Origin: Gnetum montanum
Lineage: Eukaryota; Streptophyta; Gnetopsida; Gnetales; Gnetaceae
DNA length: 64,000 nucleotides
Assembly (NCBI GenBank): GCA_015680685.1
Contig: MNCI01010462.1
Span: 428,382-492,381 of the forward strand
Direction of reading: 5' to 3'
Of the stretch, positions 12,641 through 23,742 are shown piece after piece. Every line of letters starts with the position of its first letter. The stretch's first letter is position 1. Made by a program: the position numbers and the translations under genes. Under the pieces are notes generated by a model, which saw nothing but the letters and a program-made list of their open reading frames with translations, was not told where the DNA came from and searched no databases.

Positions 12641-13743
12641 AGTACTATATGGAGATCAATGAAAAACTTTACAAAGTTTGTCTTGATGGCTTGGTTCGAT
12701 GGTGTGTGCCTGATGTGGACCAACTAAGAGTTCTCCAGGACACTCATGAGGGCCCTTGTGGGGGTCACTATGCATGGAGACAAAAAACTATTAAGGTCAC
12801 TATTTTAGGATGTCCATCAATTTGTCCAATCCTGTGAGCACTGCCAATGTGATGGAGGAATGACTACTAGAATGGAGGGCCCACAACAGTGGATTCAACC
12901 TTTGGAACCCTTCAGCATTTGGGGAATAGATTTTATGGGGCCCATTACACTAATGTCCAATGGAAAAGCTTATATCATTGTTGCTATTGACTATCTAAGA
13001 AATGGGCTGAAGTAGCTATTGTAATAGACTACACATCATCGACAACTATATGATTTGTACAAAAACAAGTTGTAAATAGGTTTGGTGTGCCATGTCCACT
13101 TATCTTGGATAATGGAACACACTTTATGAGTGCAACCTTTCAAAAGTTGATGCGATGCTTAGGGGTTGAACATAAATTGACTACACCTTATCACCCTCAA
13201 GCTAACGGCCAAGCCGAGGTCACTAATCAAGAGATTACTAAAATATTAATAAGGAAAATTAGCAAATATAGGTGAGATTGGAGCACTAAGCTAAACGATG
13301 CCCTCTAGGCATACCGCTCCACTTGGAAAATCCCTATAGGCTACTCTCCCTATGAGTTAGTATACAGAAAACTTCCAAAGCTTCCAATACAAATCAAGCT
13401 TCATACACTATCCATGGCATGTGACCTCCACCTTGACCTTGATCTAGCACAAAAACAAAGATTGGAAACTCTAAACGTGCTAGATGAAAATTGATTTGTT
13501 TCCCTATCATCAAATGAGTTGCCCAAGGCACATAACAAACAATGTCATGACTTAAAATTTCAAAAGTGTAAGTACCAACCAAGAGATAAAGTATTTTACT
13601 GGAACCCCACACATGTGCCCCAATGCACAAAATTTCAAACATTATGGGAAGGGCCTTATATCATTCACACAACCTTTCCCTCAGTAGCCATGATCATATA
13701 CAAACCTAAAAACCCTGATAAGAGATTATTGGTCAATGTGTAA
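12641..13743 (+). pseudogene. Athila-like integrase
   Basis: The zinc-binding N-terminus has H-x6-H (about 12745-12768) and C-x2-C (12833-12844). The catalytic core has Asp at 12929-12931 (WGIDFMGP), Asp at 13108-13110 (LDNGTHF) and Glu at 13216-13218 (NGQAE); the last two are separated by 35 residues, the DD35E pattern. The frame slips by one base between about 12795 and 12820 and returns near 12992, so two compensating indels surround the first aspartate. The C-terminal domain (WEGPYIIHTTFPS near 13648) ends with the stop at 13741. Confidence 0.85.
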
Positions 13744-15701
13744 CAAACCAAACCCTTCCATGAACTTATAATAGTTGGTGCACATAATACCTCTGAGAGA
13801 GGATGACCTCACTCATTATTCCAGATCTCCTTCTTTCAACTTAGTCATGGAGGAGATGGCCACCTATGCTGATCAATCAAAGCCCTCAGTTTCTTTTTAA
13901 GTTTTTGTTTTACTTTAACTTTTCTTGTTTTGTGTTTTACAACATTGTTTATACTTTTTCATTTCTTTGTGTGTTTAATTTGTCACCTAATAAGTGCTCC
14001 TGATGGTGGTATGAACTGTATTCCATTGATTGCTAATGTTTGGTTTTTACCTTTAAGTTCTGATGTTGATACTAAGGTATGGTTCTTTTGATATAACAGG
14101 CAATGAGTCCATGTCACCCATGCATCCATAAATTTCTATGGTCTCTCTTGGCTTGGAACTATACAGTCTCTTTTCTTCAAAAATAAGAACTATTAAGGAA
14201 TTGATGACTGGGCATTTCTCAAACTAAGGAAGGACTCAAGGATTGAAAAGGGTGTGACTTCAAAAGGATTTGATGCATTTGTGTTGGCCATTCTCTTGGG
14301 TGCTTGAATGTTTTCTTCTTGGGTTTTCCTTACCATTCCAACATTGCTCCATTATTCAGAAGCTAAGCTAATAAAAATAATAAGTCTTTGCATGGTGTCA
14401 TTCTCATGAAAAAAATAGAACAATGTGAATTCAAAGCACACCCCTTAGACGCAATAAGCATCTAGACTACAAGCACTAGTTATGGAACTGAATAAACATG
14501 TTCCCTCTAACTAAGGCCCTTCCTTGCTTCCTATTTTCTCCTTTTTCATTTCATCAGAATGGTGGTGACTCTTTGGTGGAAGCATTTTTGTTAATTCAAG
14601 TGGATAGATTCGCCGAATGTATTAATGCGAAGTCACTGAATGTGGCTTGTTTGAGGCTGGATTTGGAATGAGATATACTAAGTCACATTAACCATTAACA
14701 CATAAGGGGCTGTACACCACCTTGTTCTTGAGACTCCATTCCATTCTCTTCTTACCATCCTTCTTTCTCCATTTTTCACCTCATTGTTGGTTGTATCAAT
14801 AATCCATATCTTGGCTGATGCATTGTTTTCTTCTTGGTAAACTCTTGTGGTTAAGAATTTAACTCTTGTTTCTAAATGGCATTTCTAGAGCCTATGGACT
14901 CTTTGAATGTGGGATTGCCAGGGCATTAGGGGCATGAGCCTACTTTTGGGAGGACCCACTGGCATTCCTATTTGGTGCATCCATTAATTTCTTTCCCCTA
15001 AACATTTTTTGTAATCAACATTTATTTTTTTCATCTCCATCTTTGACATCCATTTTATCAACGTTGCCGTTTTTTCTTTTTCTCCATCTTTTTTATTCCT
15101 TATCTTTTTGCATTCTCTCGCTACTAGGGGTTCACTCTCAGTCATGGGGGTCCTAGTCCAATTTTTTCAATTTTCTCCTAACCCCTACACCTTGGGTAGC
15201 CACTAGTACTATATCTCTAGATCCGCATTAGCCATACCACAACTCAGCCAATGGACCTTACACTGAGGCAAGGTATTAACTATATTGGGATTCATTTACC
15301 CTTTCTAATATAAGACTGTGTTGTGTGTGCAGATGGCAATCATACAACAATGGATTGGATTTGGAGGAAACACTTGGAATGGACTGGTGCTGAAATAGTT
15401 ATGCAAGGAACAAGATTGATGGCATGCTTATAGATGGACAATGAAAGGTGCAATCTTGACATTGGTAGTAGCAGACTTCTTCTTTTCTCTCTCTCTTCTA
15501 TCTTCTCTCTTAGTTTCCAAATAAGGGTGGATGTCAAATGTGTATAGTGTTCACTTTTGTTGTCATGAACACTAAATTTTGTCATGTATTGTAATGATGA
15601 TCCATTCACATGTCACCCCATCTACCATAAGTGTCATTCAAGTCAATAATCCCATACCTTCCAAATATTTTTTAAGGAACTCAAGGACGAGTTTTCATTT
15701 A
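13744..15701 (+). other. Long 3' untranslated region without an env-like frame
   Basis: About 2 kb between integrase and the 3' LTR. Athila elements often carry an env-like frame here. I find no frame with recognisable protein content, only T/C-rich sequence with short incidental frames. The env-like gene is either absent or decayed beyond recognition. Confidence 0.6.
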
Positions 15702-15713
15702 GTCATGGGGGTA
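15702..15713 (+). other. Polypurine tract-like site before the 3' LTR
   Basis: The bases catgggggta directly precede the LTR start TGATGAG, as expected for the plus-strand primer. It is short and contains pyrimidines, so it is either degenerate or a weak tract. Confidence 0.5.
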
Positions 15714-16526
15714 TGATGAGCTATGATATCGCATCAGCTGTGATATCACATCAGCCCTTGCGATATCGCATACGTGATATCGCAGTTCGTCGCTAGTTCT
15801 ATAAATAAGAGGCAACTTTCCCTTGTTTCTCCATCTAGATCTAGACCCTTAGCTAAACTATGGCTATTTTACCATTCCAGAGATAGAATAATTTCCATGT
15901 TCTCATAGTAGGAGTCTCAAAGTGAATGGATCTTTATTCGAGAAAATTGTATTTGAGCATACATTTGTGTACAAAAATAAAGACAAACTTTTTGATAAAC
16001 CTTGCAGCACACAAACTAAGCTAAATAGGATTTAATTATTGTTAAATGTTTAAATTCTTTCTTAGATAATTAAATCTCTCTCAACCCTCAACTCTCCTAG
16101 TTAAGTGCATTCAATATGATTGCTTCGAGCACATGTGTAATGCTTGGTAACCCAGTAACGAGTTGCGTTTGGTAATCCTAGCAGCGTTACAATGGTTCAA
16201 GGTGTGTGCAACAAGTGGAAATGGATACTGGTGCTAGGATAATTAGAACTTAGTTAATGAGTAGTTAATGAAAGTTAGTTACTTAGTCTCTTCACCCTTC
16301 CTTGTTAGCATAGGCATTAAAAAGAGAAAAGATATAAAAATTACATATCTCAAACTTACTTAACCATACAACTGTGGCAATACAAGTAGGTTTGGGAGGA
16401 CAATGACTGATTAACCTTAAGTGTTCCAAAAGGTGCGTAAGCACTTAGTCCTTGGAGTTCGACCAGATCGTGCGTGAGATGCTCGTATTCGTATGGTTGA
16501 GTGTAGGGGTACCTCACCACTCATCA
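15714..16526 (+). repeat. 3' LTR of the Athila-like element
   Basis: 813-bp LTR, TGATGAG...CTCATCA, matching 6730-7511. TATA box at 15800-15807. It carries four GATATC-type palindromes against three in the 5' LTR, and a ~12-bp tandem duplication near 16250. Visible substitutions are frequent and biased to transitions, so the insertion is not recent. Confidence 0.92.
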
Positions 16527-17210
16527 TTTGTTTTATTATGTTTTGAATTGAGTTGACCTTTTTATACATTATTTCCCTTCATTGTCATGTCATTTGGTAC
16601 CATTATGCTTCATTTTCATCTTTTTTCAATATTTGGCCTATTTTCACCAAATTTTTCTTTCATTTGGCGTCATTTGACCTTAGTTGACTTGATTTGGCAT
16701 TATTTAATGACATTGGACATTAGTATGATCTTATTTATCCATCCTTGAGATCATTTAATGGGGTTTGATCATTATTTTTTCTTCATTTAGCCCCATTTGA
16801 TATCATTTGTGCATTCATTTGGTCTCATTCTACATTGTTTGGACTTAAGTTCATCTTATTTACTTTGAATTCTCTTTTATGATATTCATTGATCATTCTT
16901 TGATCATACTTCACACCATTTGATGGTGTTCGATCATGATTTGATCTTCATTTGGCCACATTAGTCCATCATTTGGCCTCATTTAGTCTTTTTTCCATCT
17001 TATTTATTTTAACCTACCTCTTATAACCTTTGTTGATCATGTTTGGCATTTGATATAGGGTTTTTTGGCTCATACATGGATCATCACTAGAATATGTTGC
17101 ATTGATTTGACATTATTTGCTTGTTTTATCATGTAGGTGCTACTTATGTGCTTATGGTTGATGTGCAAGATTGGAGCATGAATACTTAAAAGCATATTAG
17201 TCCACCATTG
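16527..17210 (+). other. E1 spacer between protease and reverse transcriptase (right part)
   Basis: T-rich non-coding DNA with a loosely repeated catttggcctcattt word. Two diverged copies of a ~200-bp block (about 16710-16850 and 16900-17040) can be seen. It continues the spacer of E1 interrupted at 6729 and matches in kind the E3 spacer just before 58500. Confidence 0.5.
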
Positions 17211-17214
17211 AGCC

Positions 17215-18348
17215 TAAGTGGGCATCATGGTAATGTTGAATAATTCATTGATATTAAATACTTAGATCTTAATCTTGAAAGCCTTCTCAACCACATATCC
17301 TCTATAGAAATGCCACCTTAATGGCCTGAACACCTAGTTAAAACCCTCTTTCTTGAGGTTAGTGACATTACTAAAGATGCTCTAGTTAAGGTTCCTATCA
17401 GAACACAAAATGATGAGGAGGAAACACTAAAATTAAGTTTCTCACTAGAACCTTGATAGGCTCAAGACATTATTAAGGTTCTCTAAGACACCATTAAGAT
17501 CTTTGCCTAGTCATATGAAGATATTGCAGGTCTTGACCCATGGCTAGTGCAACATAGCATAATAATCAATCCTAGTATCAAGGAAGTTAAGCAAAACATT
17601 AACATGATTAGGAAAAATTTAGCTCTTGTAATTCATGTTGAGATGATGAAACTATATCAAGATGGTTTCATTTGATATATTGATTATGTAGATTGGGTGT
17701 TCAACATAGTGGTAGTCCCTAGGAAAAATGGGAGTATACATATCTATATTGATTTTAGAGACCTATATAAGGAAACTATCAAAGATGATTTTCCTTTACC
17801 TCGTATTAACCAACTTATCAATACTACAACTAGACATGTCTTGTTATACTTCACTGATGGATTATCAAGATATAACCAAGTTAGGATTAATCCAAAGCAT
17901 CAACTTGGTACAACCTTCATGACCCCTTGGGGAACCTTTTGTTACACCATAATGCTCTTTAGTAGAAAGAATGCAAGCACAACCTATTAATGAGTAATGA
18001 TGTATATCTTTAGTAATTACATGCTAGGATTACTTAATGACTACATAGATGACATTGCTATCAAATCTAATATGGCCAATGATCATGCACGTGACCTTGA
18101 CTTAGTGCTTAAATAATGCCTCAAATATGAACCTAGGATTAAACCTAAGAAGTGTCTCTTTGGTGGAAATAGTAGTAATATGCTTAGCTTTGTAGTATTA
18201 TTAAAGAAGGGATATGTGTTGATCCTAATAAGATTAAGGTCATATCCAACTTGGTAATACCAACTAGCCTTAAGGAGCTTGGAGGACTACAAAGTAGATT
18301 ACAATTGATTCATGGGTTCATCACTAGGCTTATGGATAATTTACAACC
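17215..18348 (+). pseudogene. E1 Tat/Ogre-like reverse transcriptase, truncated
   Basis: The N-terminal connection region (17215-17690) aligns with E2 (21789 downward) and E3 (58542 onward) around KTL, LEV, DITKD and VKVPI. Polymerase motifs: VPRKNGSIHIYIDFRDL (17718-17765), FPLPRINQLI, YNQVRINPKHQ, TPWGTF, and the catalytic Y-I-D-D at 18042-18053, then RDLDLVLK. A stop at 17988 and a frame change follow. The frame ends at 18345 with the DNLQP block, where E3 continues into the thumb and RNase H. Both catalytic aspartates remain, but the module is fused to LTR sequence and cannot be functional. Confidence 0.85.
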
Positions 18349-19157
18349 TAAAACACCACCAAAAATTCATGTTACAAATTGTAACCTTCATTTCCTAACT
18401 TGAGGCAATATTTTATTGTAAATGTAAGATTTCTAGTCCATGAGCCACAATCTTGCATACCATATCTTTTTGGGGCTGAAAAATGGCTCAAATGTTATTA
18501 TTGCCTCAATTTCCAAGTGGAAAGAGGAACCTCATATATATATTTTGGTTTGGAAAGGTTGAAAATGCCTTGGAAATGACCAAAATTAGCCACTTCATGG
18601 GTTTTTGTAGGGGTATAGCCTCAACTATGATGGAACCATCTACCCCTGAGTGTAGATGGAATAGATGGAATTTTTCATTTCCAACCTAGTGTAGTCACCA
18701 TAAAACCTAATGTAGATGTAGCATTGGAACAATTGGGATTTTCCATTTTGGAATTGGCAACATTTTCCATTTTTAGAATTGATGAAATTTTACATTTTGG
18801 AATTGGTAGCACATTCCATTTTTCCAATAGTGGTCAAGATAGTCATCCCAAGTCTTCAACAATTGTAGCATGGGTAGCGTAGATAAAATTTTCCATGGAT
18901 TCCAACATTTTTCATGGTTTTCAGTAGCATTTTTTATAGTTTTTAGTAGTGACAACATTTTCCACATTTCCCATAGTTTTCAGCATTTTCCAACAACTCT
19001 AGCATAGTCTCCAAGCCCAGCATAGTTGGGATGGTATTAGTGTTGCACAAAAGCCTATTTACTATTTATAATAAATAGATGAGTTTTGATGTTTATAGTG
19101 TATTCCAAACTTACTATAAATGGTAACTATGGTGAATGCTATAATTTTTGTAACTCA
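18349..19157 (+). repeat. E1 3' LTR fragment
   Basis: Begins aaaacaccaccaaaaattc and aligns with the E3 3' LTR start at 63180 (tgaacaccaccaaatttac), then gttacaaattgtaacct against gttgtaacct, tttttggggct, and catatatatatttt. It holds a run of diverged copies of a short attttccattttggaattgg unit (about 18740-18830). The right end is cut where E2 integrase begins. Confidence 0.72.
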
Positions 19158-19740
19158 TTTTTGGAATGGCCATGTGATTTGTGCAGTATGTAACTCATTA
19201 GGTGGCACATGTATTAGGTTACCATGGTTTTGGCAAATGTTACATTTCCTGACCCTAGAGAAGTAATCGTACTCCATGTGTGGCCAGTAGTAGCCCAAAC
19301 GTCTAATTTTCGTTGCCATTGCTTTGGGTGCTATATGCCCTCTGCAAAGTCCTTCATGAACCTATTCCACAATTGTTTGGCCCTTGATGCTACTAACACA
19401 CACTAACAGAATGCCTTCATAGGATCTGCGACACAAGGTATCTCCTATTAATGCATATTTCTGAGAGCATTTTTGCACTGTGTATTTTTGAGCACTCGTC
19501 AAATGTTGTGGTGGTTCACCTCGTAGAGGGTACTCTTTTATGTCATCATACCATTCTATTGCTTGTGTAGTACTAATGGATGCTATGGGTATTTTATCAA
19601 GGGCATCAGTTACAGGTTTGGCACAATTTTTTATAGAAGTAGGAAACTCATGAAACATCTCAGGCATCATGTTCAAGGCTAGTGTAGCAAGTGCATTGGC
19701 GATGGTATTTTCATTCCTAGGAATATGTTGCACATCTACA
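19158..19740 (-). pseudogene. E2 integrase N-terminus, truncated
   Basis: After the RNase H tail, the integrase zinc-binding region reads VHEGLCRGH at 19356-19330 and C-N-I-C near 19245, then HVPPNELHTAQITWPF. E3 has the same block at about 61055-61130 and continues into the catalytic core. E2 stops aligning after WPFQK near 19158, so the whole catalytic core is missing. A stop (TAG, CAG or TGG before) lies in the VE*VHEGL segment. Confidence 0.8.
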
Positions 19741-20150
19741 TTGATTAATTATTTCAGCAAGTGTTTAGTTAGATCACAATATGGTTGTAAGTGCGAAGAT
19801 TTACATGCATGGACCTTTGTGACTTGATTGATTACTAGCTATGAGTCACCTCGAACTACAAGACATGTGATTCTCGAAGTTAGTGCTGGTATAAGACCTC
19901 TAAAATGACCTTCGTACTCTACCAAATTGTTGGTACAAGGGAAGTTTAGTCAATAGACAGAGGGACAAATTTCTCTAAAGGGATACATTATGACGGCTAC
20001 AACACTTCCTCCTTGGGAGGTGGATGCTCCATCAAAGTACAGGATTGCATTGTAGTTATCGAGCACTGTGTCTATGCTGTTAATATTCTCATCAGGGAAT
20101 TCGGGGTTGATTTTCACTTGATCTTGTATTGGTGATGCAGTCAACTAATT
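19660..20150 (-). pseudogene. E2 second (archaeal-type) RNase H
   Basis: The frame beginning near 20144 carries YFDGASTSQGGS at about 20039-20004, followed by ICPSVY, a region around TNNLVEYEG, RGDS and LVINQV, and ends with HIPRNENTIANALATLAL (about 19733-19675). This is the additional RNase H of the Tat/Ogre lineage: the Asp of FDG, the Glu of VEYE and the Asp of RGD/S are the expected catalytic positions. One stop interrupts the VVRGDS block. E3 has the equivalent domain at 60154-60650. Confidence 0.75.
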
Positions 20151-21044
20151 GGCTATTGCTTGACCCTTCGTGAAGGATTAAGCAACATAGCATAGGTCAA
20201 ACTCTACAATCATCACCTTCCATCTAGCTATCCTACTTGATTCATAGATGTTGTTGGTGATAGCTCGAAGCACGTTGTCTTTGCAAATGATATTGACTTG
20301 ATTGCGGAAGAGGTAATGTTGCCATGTTTTTAAGGAAAAGACAAGGGTAACACATAACCTTTCCATGTCATTGTGTCATTGTTCGTAGGAAACTAAGGCA
20401 TGGCTTAAGTAGTAAATGGGGATCTCGATTCCATCTTCTCATTTTTGACAAAGCATAGACGTAATAGATGAATCAGATGTGGCGAGGCAGATCTAAAAAC
20501 ATTTATCACTTTGCAGGGGATGGACTATTAGCAGTTGAGCCAACTCCATTTTTATGTTCTCAAAGGCTTCTTGGCACTATTGAGTCCATTGAAAATGGAC
20601 ATTCTTTCGCAGTAAATTCTGCATGGGTTTCAATTTGTCCATCAATTTTGCGATAAAACGTCTAATGAATTGTAGTTTACCTTGTAGGCTGCGTAGCTCG
20701 GTAAGGTTCTTAGTTGGTTTCATGCTAGTTATTGCTTTAACCTTATCGGGGTTTGCTTGTATCCTTGTTTCTGAGACTACGAATCCAAGAATTTTGCTTG
20801 TTTTAACCCCAAAAATGCATTTCTTTGGGTTAAGTCTAAGGTTGTATTTGAGACAATGTTTGAGTACCAAGTCTAGGTCTTTTGCGTGTTGCTCAGTTGT
20901 TTTGGACCTGATTGCGATGTTGTCTACATAATCATTGAGCGAATCAAGCATATAATCACTAAATATATATGTCATTGCTCGTTGATATGTAGCACCTACG
21001 TTTTGAGGCTGAATGGCATCATTGTATAATAGAACATGCCCCAA
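20151..21044 (-). pseudogene. E2 reverse transcriptase C-terminal half and first RNase H
   Basis: From 21044 downward the frame is open for 155 codons: GATYQRAMTYIF, then the catalytic motif Y-V-D-N at 20930-20919, RLNPKKCIFGV, LGFVVSE, the thumb region and LRKNVHFQW. The second catalytic aspartate is asparagine here, while E1 and E3 keep Y-x-D-D. The first RNase H follows, recognisable at 20366-20178 (QHYLFRNQVNII, ARWKVMIVEFDL). The preceding reverse transcriptase half (21346-20996) is in another frame, so a frameshift lies near 21030. Confidence 0.85.
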
Positions 21045-21840
21045 GGTGTCATCAAGGTTGTCCTGAGTTGGTGTTTTGGGTTGATCTTGATTTGGTTGTG
21101 TTTTGAGAATCCATCCATAAAGGATAACAATGAATGCCGAGTAGTTGAGTCAATGAGTTGATCAATACTAGGTAATGGGAAGTCATCCTTTATAGTGGCT
21201 ATGTTGAGATCACAGAAGTCAATGCATATGCAAATGTTGTTGTTCTTCTTAGGGACTACAACAATGTTGGATACCCAATCGACATAGTCAACAGCTCGAA
21301 TGAAATCGGCTTGGTAGAGCTTTGTGATTTCGTTACGAACTACCAATGCTACCTCAGGTTTGACCTTTCGTGGTTTTTCTTTACTAGTCTAAGTTTTTCA
21401 TCAAGGATGATGTTATGCTGGATGATTCGAGGGTCTAGTCTCGGCATATCGATATATGACCAAGAGAATGTTTTGATGTTGTCCTTAAACACTTGTGTAA
21501 TGTCATTGGAAATTTGTGGATTTAGTAGAGTACTCAGTTTTAATGTTTTAACTTCGCCACTAGACATAGTAATGGGGACTTCAATGAGGGGATCTTCAGT
21601 GATGTTGTCAGCTTCTAAGTCCAAAGTTTTAGTCATACGCTTGGGGCAGTTTGATGTTTCTTGAGTGGATGCCACAAAATTAACATAAGTAGATGAGTCT
21701 AGATCTAAGGATTCTAGATTAATCATTCTTTTAATGGTCCCTTGAGGTCCATTGATAGACAACATTGAAAAGAGGTTCTTACCTTCCATATGCTTGTTCC
21801 TACCAATTTAAACTAGGTGTAAAGTAAGCAACATTTTCTT
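20996..21840 (-). pseudogene. E2 reverse transcriptase N-terminal half and connection region
   Basis: The 146-codon frame 21789-21349 is the connection region between spacer and polymerase (KTLDLEADNITEDPLIEVPI, then FSWSYIDMPRLDPRIIQH). The next frame, 21346-20996, holds polymerase motifs: VDWVSNIVVVPKKNN, CIDFCDLN, IKDDFPLPSIDQLID, NQIKINPKHQ, TPWGMFYY and MPFSLK. Together with 21044-20577 this is a full-length polymerase split by one frameshift. It is the best preserved Tat/Ogre-like polymerase in the window. Confidence 0.88.
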
Positions 21841-22335
21841 GATGAGGAAGGTTTTAAGTGTAGATGATTAGTCTAACAAAATTGTGGAATGTAATGGTAG
21901 TTTTAGGCCGTACCAGGCCATCCATGGCATTTATGTTTTGTGTAAATATGATGTAATGATGTTCATGGTTTCATAAATTTTCGGTCTTCATGTTTTTTTT
22001 TGTTTATGCCTTCATAAAAGAAAGAAAACTATCTTGAGAACATGAAAATGGAAACAAAGTGAGTAATAAATAAAATAAAATAGAATAGAATAAATAAATA
22101 AATAAATAAAAGGCACAAAAAAGTAAAATAGAAGAGAAAGGAATTAAAGTGAACTAAACTAAATCAGGTGTGCCAAAGGAATTCAAAAAGGACGTAGCAT
22201 GAGTTAGTGTTGGCGGTGTGACTAACTAGGTGCACAGTGCAGCATGGGTTACAGAGGGTAGCATGAGTTATAGGAAGTGTTGGCAGGGCAGCGTGACCAC
22301 GGCACAAAGCATGAGTAGGGTGAGTGTGGGTAACA
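21841..22335. other. E2 spacer between reverse transcriptase and antisense exon 1
   Basis: About 0.5 kb with an A-rich stretch (aataaataaataaataaa near 22090) and repeated agcatgagtta/agcatgggtta words (22195-22320). It should contain the promoter of the antisense gene if that gene is transcribed. No clear TATA box was identified. Confidence 0.5.
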
Positions 22336-22472
22336 ATGATGAAGGGGAAAGAGAAAACAAGCCAATGCAAGGGGAAGAAGCAGGCCGACTTATTGTTCAT
22401 AGAGGAGAGCAAGAAACTACTTCAACACCTTCCTCAACATAGGATTTCATCATGGACAGGGACTATGCATAG
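22336..22472 (+). CDS. Antisense gene exon 1 (E2)
   Basis: ATG at 22336 or 22339; basic start MKGKEKTSQCKGKK, then HLP near the end. It ends ATGCATAG|GTATGT. E1 (4549-4425) and E3 (53817-53693) exon 1 align with it over the full length and end at the same splice phase, which is why this start was chosen. Confidence 0.6.
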
Positions 22473-23029
22473 GTATGTTTTTCTTTTTTTCTTGTTCCAT
22501 GGCATTCTATTGTAGTGCAAGCACAGCGTGAGCCATTAGGGTTGCCATTTTTTGCTATGTTTTGAAGTGAAAATTTTTCTGGATTTTGGGGTTTGTATCG
22601 TGGTTTTCTCGTTGTGAATTTCAGGTGCTAGGGACGTTGCTGGGGTTTTGAGTTTCGCTATTTTTTGTGGTTGCTATGTGATGACTTGAGTATGGGCAAC
22701 ATAAGGATCGGTTAGTAGTGTAAGGATCAAACCCAAGGCACACCCAACGTGAGTGACCCAGGGCACAACTAGTGTGAGTGATGAGGTTTTGAGTTATATT
22801 GCAAGGCGTTTATGTGCCCTAGCATGAGTCACAGGGGTGCGTGCATGCCCTAGCAACCAAGGGATGCCGAAGCTTGTAAAAAGTTTTTATTTTTGGATGA
22901 TCAGTTGGCATGGGTTGAGCATGAGCAACCCAGGGCAAGCCCAGCTTGAGCAACCCAGGGATGCCCAGCGTGAGTGACGAGGGTGCAGGGGTTGAGAGGG
23001 CACTATTTTTGTTGAGTGGGGAGAATAGG

Positions 23030-23250
23030 GTGTGAGCACCCCAGGAAAATAAATTTTTGCTGACTTGTGTGAGCATTCTAGGAAAATCGATTTTTCTGAT
23101 TTTCCTGGGCATGAGTGCCCTAGGGAAGTTGATTTTTGCCTAGGCATGAATGCCCTAGGAAAGCTAATTTTTGCCTAGGCATGAGCACCCCAGGCATGCT
23201 AATTTTTGATTGGGCGTGAGAACCCTAGGGAAGCTACAATTTTTGTGTGG
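23030..23250. repeat. ~35-bp tandem repeat in intron 1 of the E2 antisense gene
   Basis: Units near gggcatgagtgccctaggga plus gttgatttttgcct repeat from 23107 at 35, 35 and 35 bp, with a fourth of 37 bp and more diverged units before. Wider surroundings (22700-23360) are rich in GCATGAGC/GCGTGAG words. Confidence 0.7.
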
Positions 23251-23742
23251 GCAATGTGAGTTACCCCGTAGTGTTACTTGCTTCTGTGGCGTAAGTTGCG
23301 CCATCACGTGGGTTGCAGCATGAGCTGCATTGTGAGCCGTGTTTGTGGGTTGTAGCATGAGCTGCATTCTGAATGAGTTCCCTTGTCACTTTTACTACAA
23401 CGTTCACTATAATATGAGTTCCCTGGAATTGGCGTGTGAGTAACTTATTCATTCGATGTTGCTGGTTATTTGTACCTTTTTTTTTTAATTTTCTTGGGTC
23501 ATACAGGGAATGTGCATGTTTTGTATTTACACTTGTTTGTTGGTTTACTGTGAAATGAATTTATTAAATATCCCCTAGTGAGTGTTAAATACACCAAATG
23601 AATACTAGTGTTCTTGTGTCATGGGGTGATCTTGTGTGTGTGTTGAGTGTTATTCACTTGTTAGGTTTATTTATTTATTTATTTTTAATTTATATGTTTT
23701 ATATGTTTTAAGTTACTTACCTAAGGTTTTGTTTCTATGCAG

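Larger units (their letters stand above)
6730..16526 (+). mobile_element. Athila-like Ty3/gypsy LTR retrotransposon nested in E1
   Basis: A 9.8-kb element with both LTRs, a primer site complementary to tRNA-Asp, gag-protease-RT-RNase H-integrase in the standard Ty3/gypsy order, and a long untranslated 3' region. Termini are TGATGAG...CTCATCA, a perfect 7-bp inverted repeat. Flanking bases CTTGT (6725-6729) and TTTGT (16527-16531) form a 5-bp target duplication with one transition. The tRNA-Asp primer and the F-M-D-D-F-S polymerase motif point to Athila. Many stops and two small frameshifts in pol show it is inactive. Confidence 0.9.
16527..19157 (+). mobile_element. E1, right part (reverse transcriptase and partial 3' LTR)
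   Basis: Right part of E1 after the nested insertion: spacer, reverse transcriptase and a 3' LTR fragment. RNase H, integrase and the 3' untranslated region are missing because a deletion joins reverse transcriptase directly to the LTR near 18349. Confidence 0.75.

Noticed and set aside
13744-15701. Env-like gene of the Athila-like element
   Set aside because: No frame with signal peptide, transmembrane segment or conserved block could be found.
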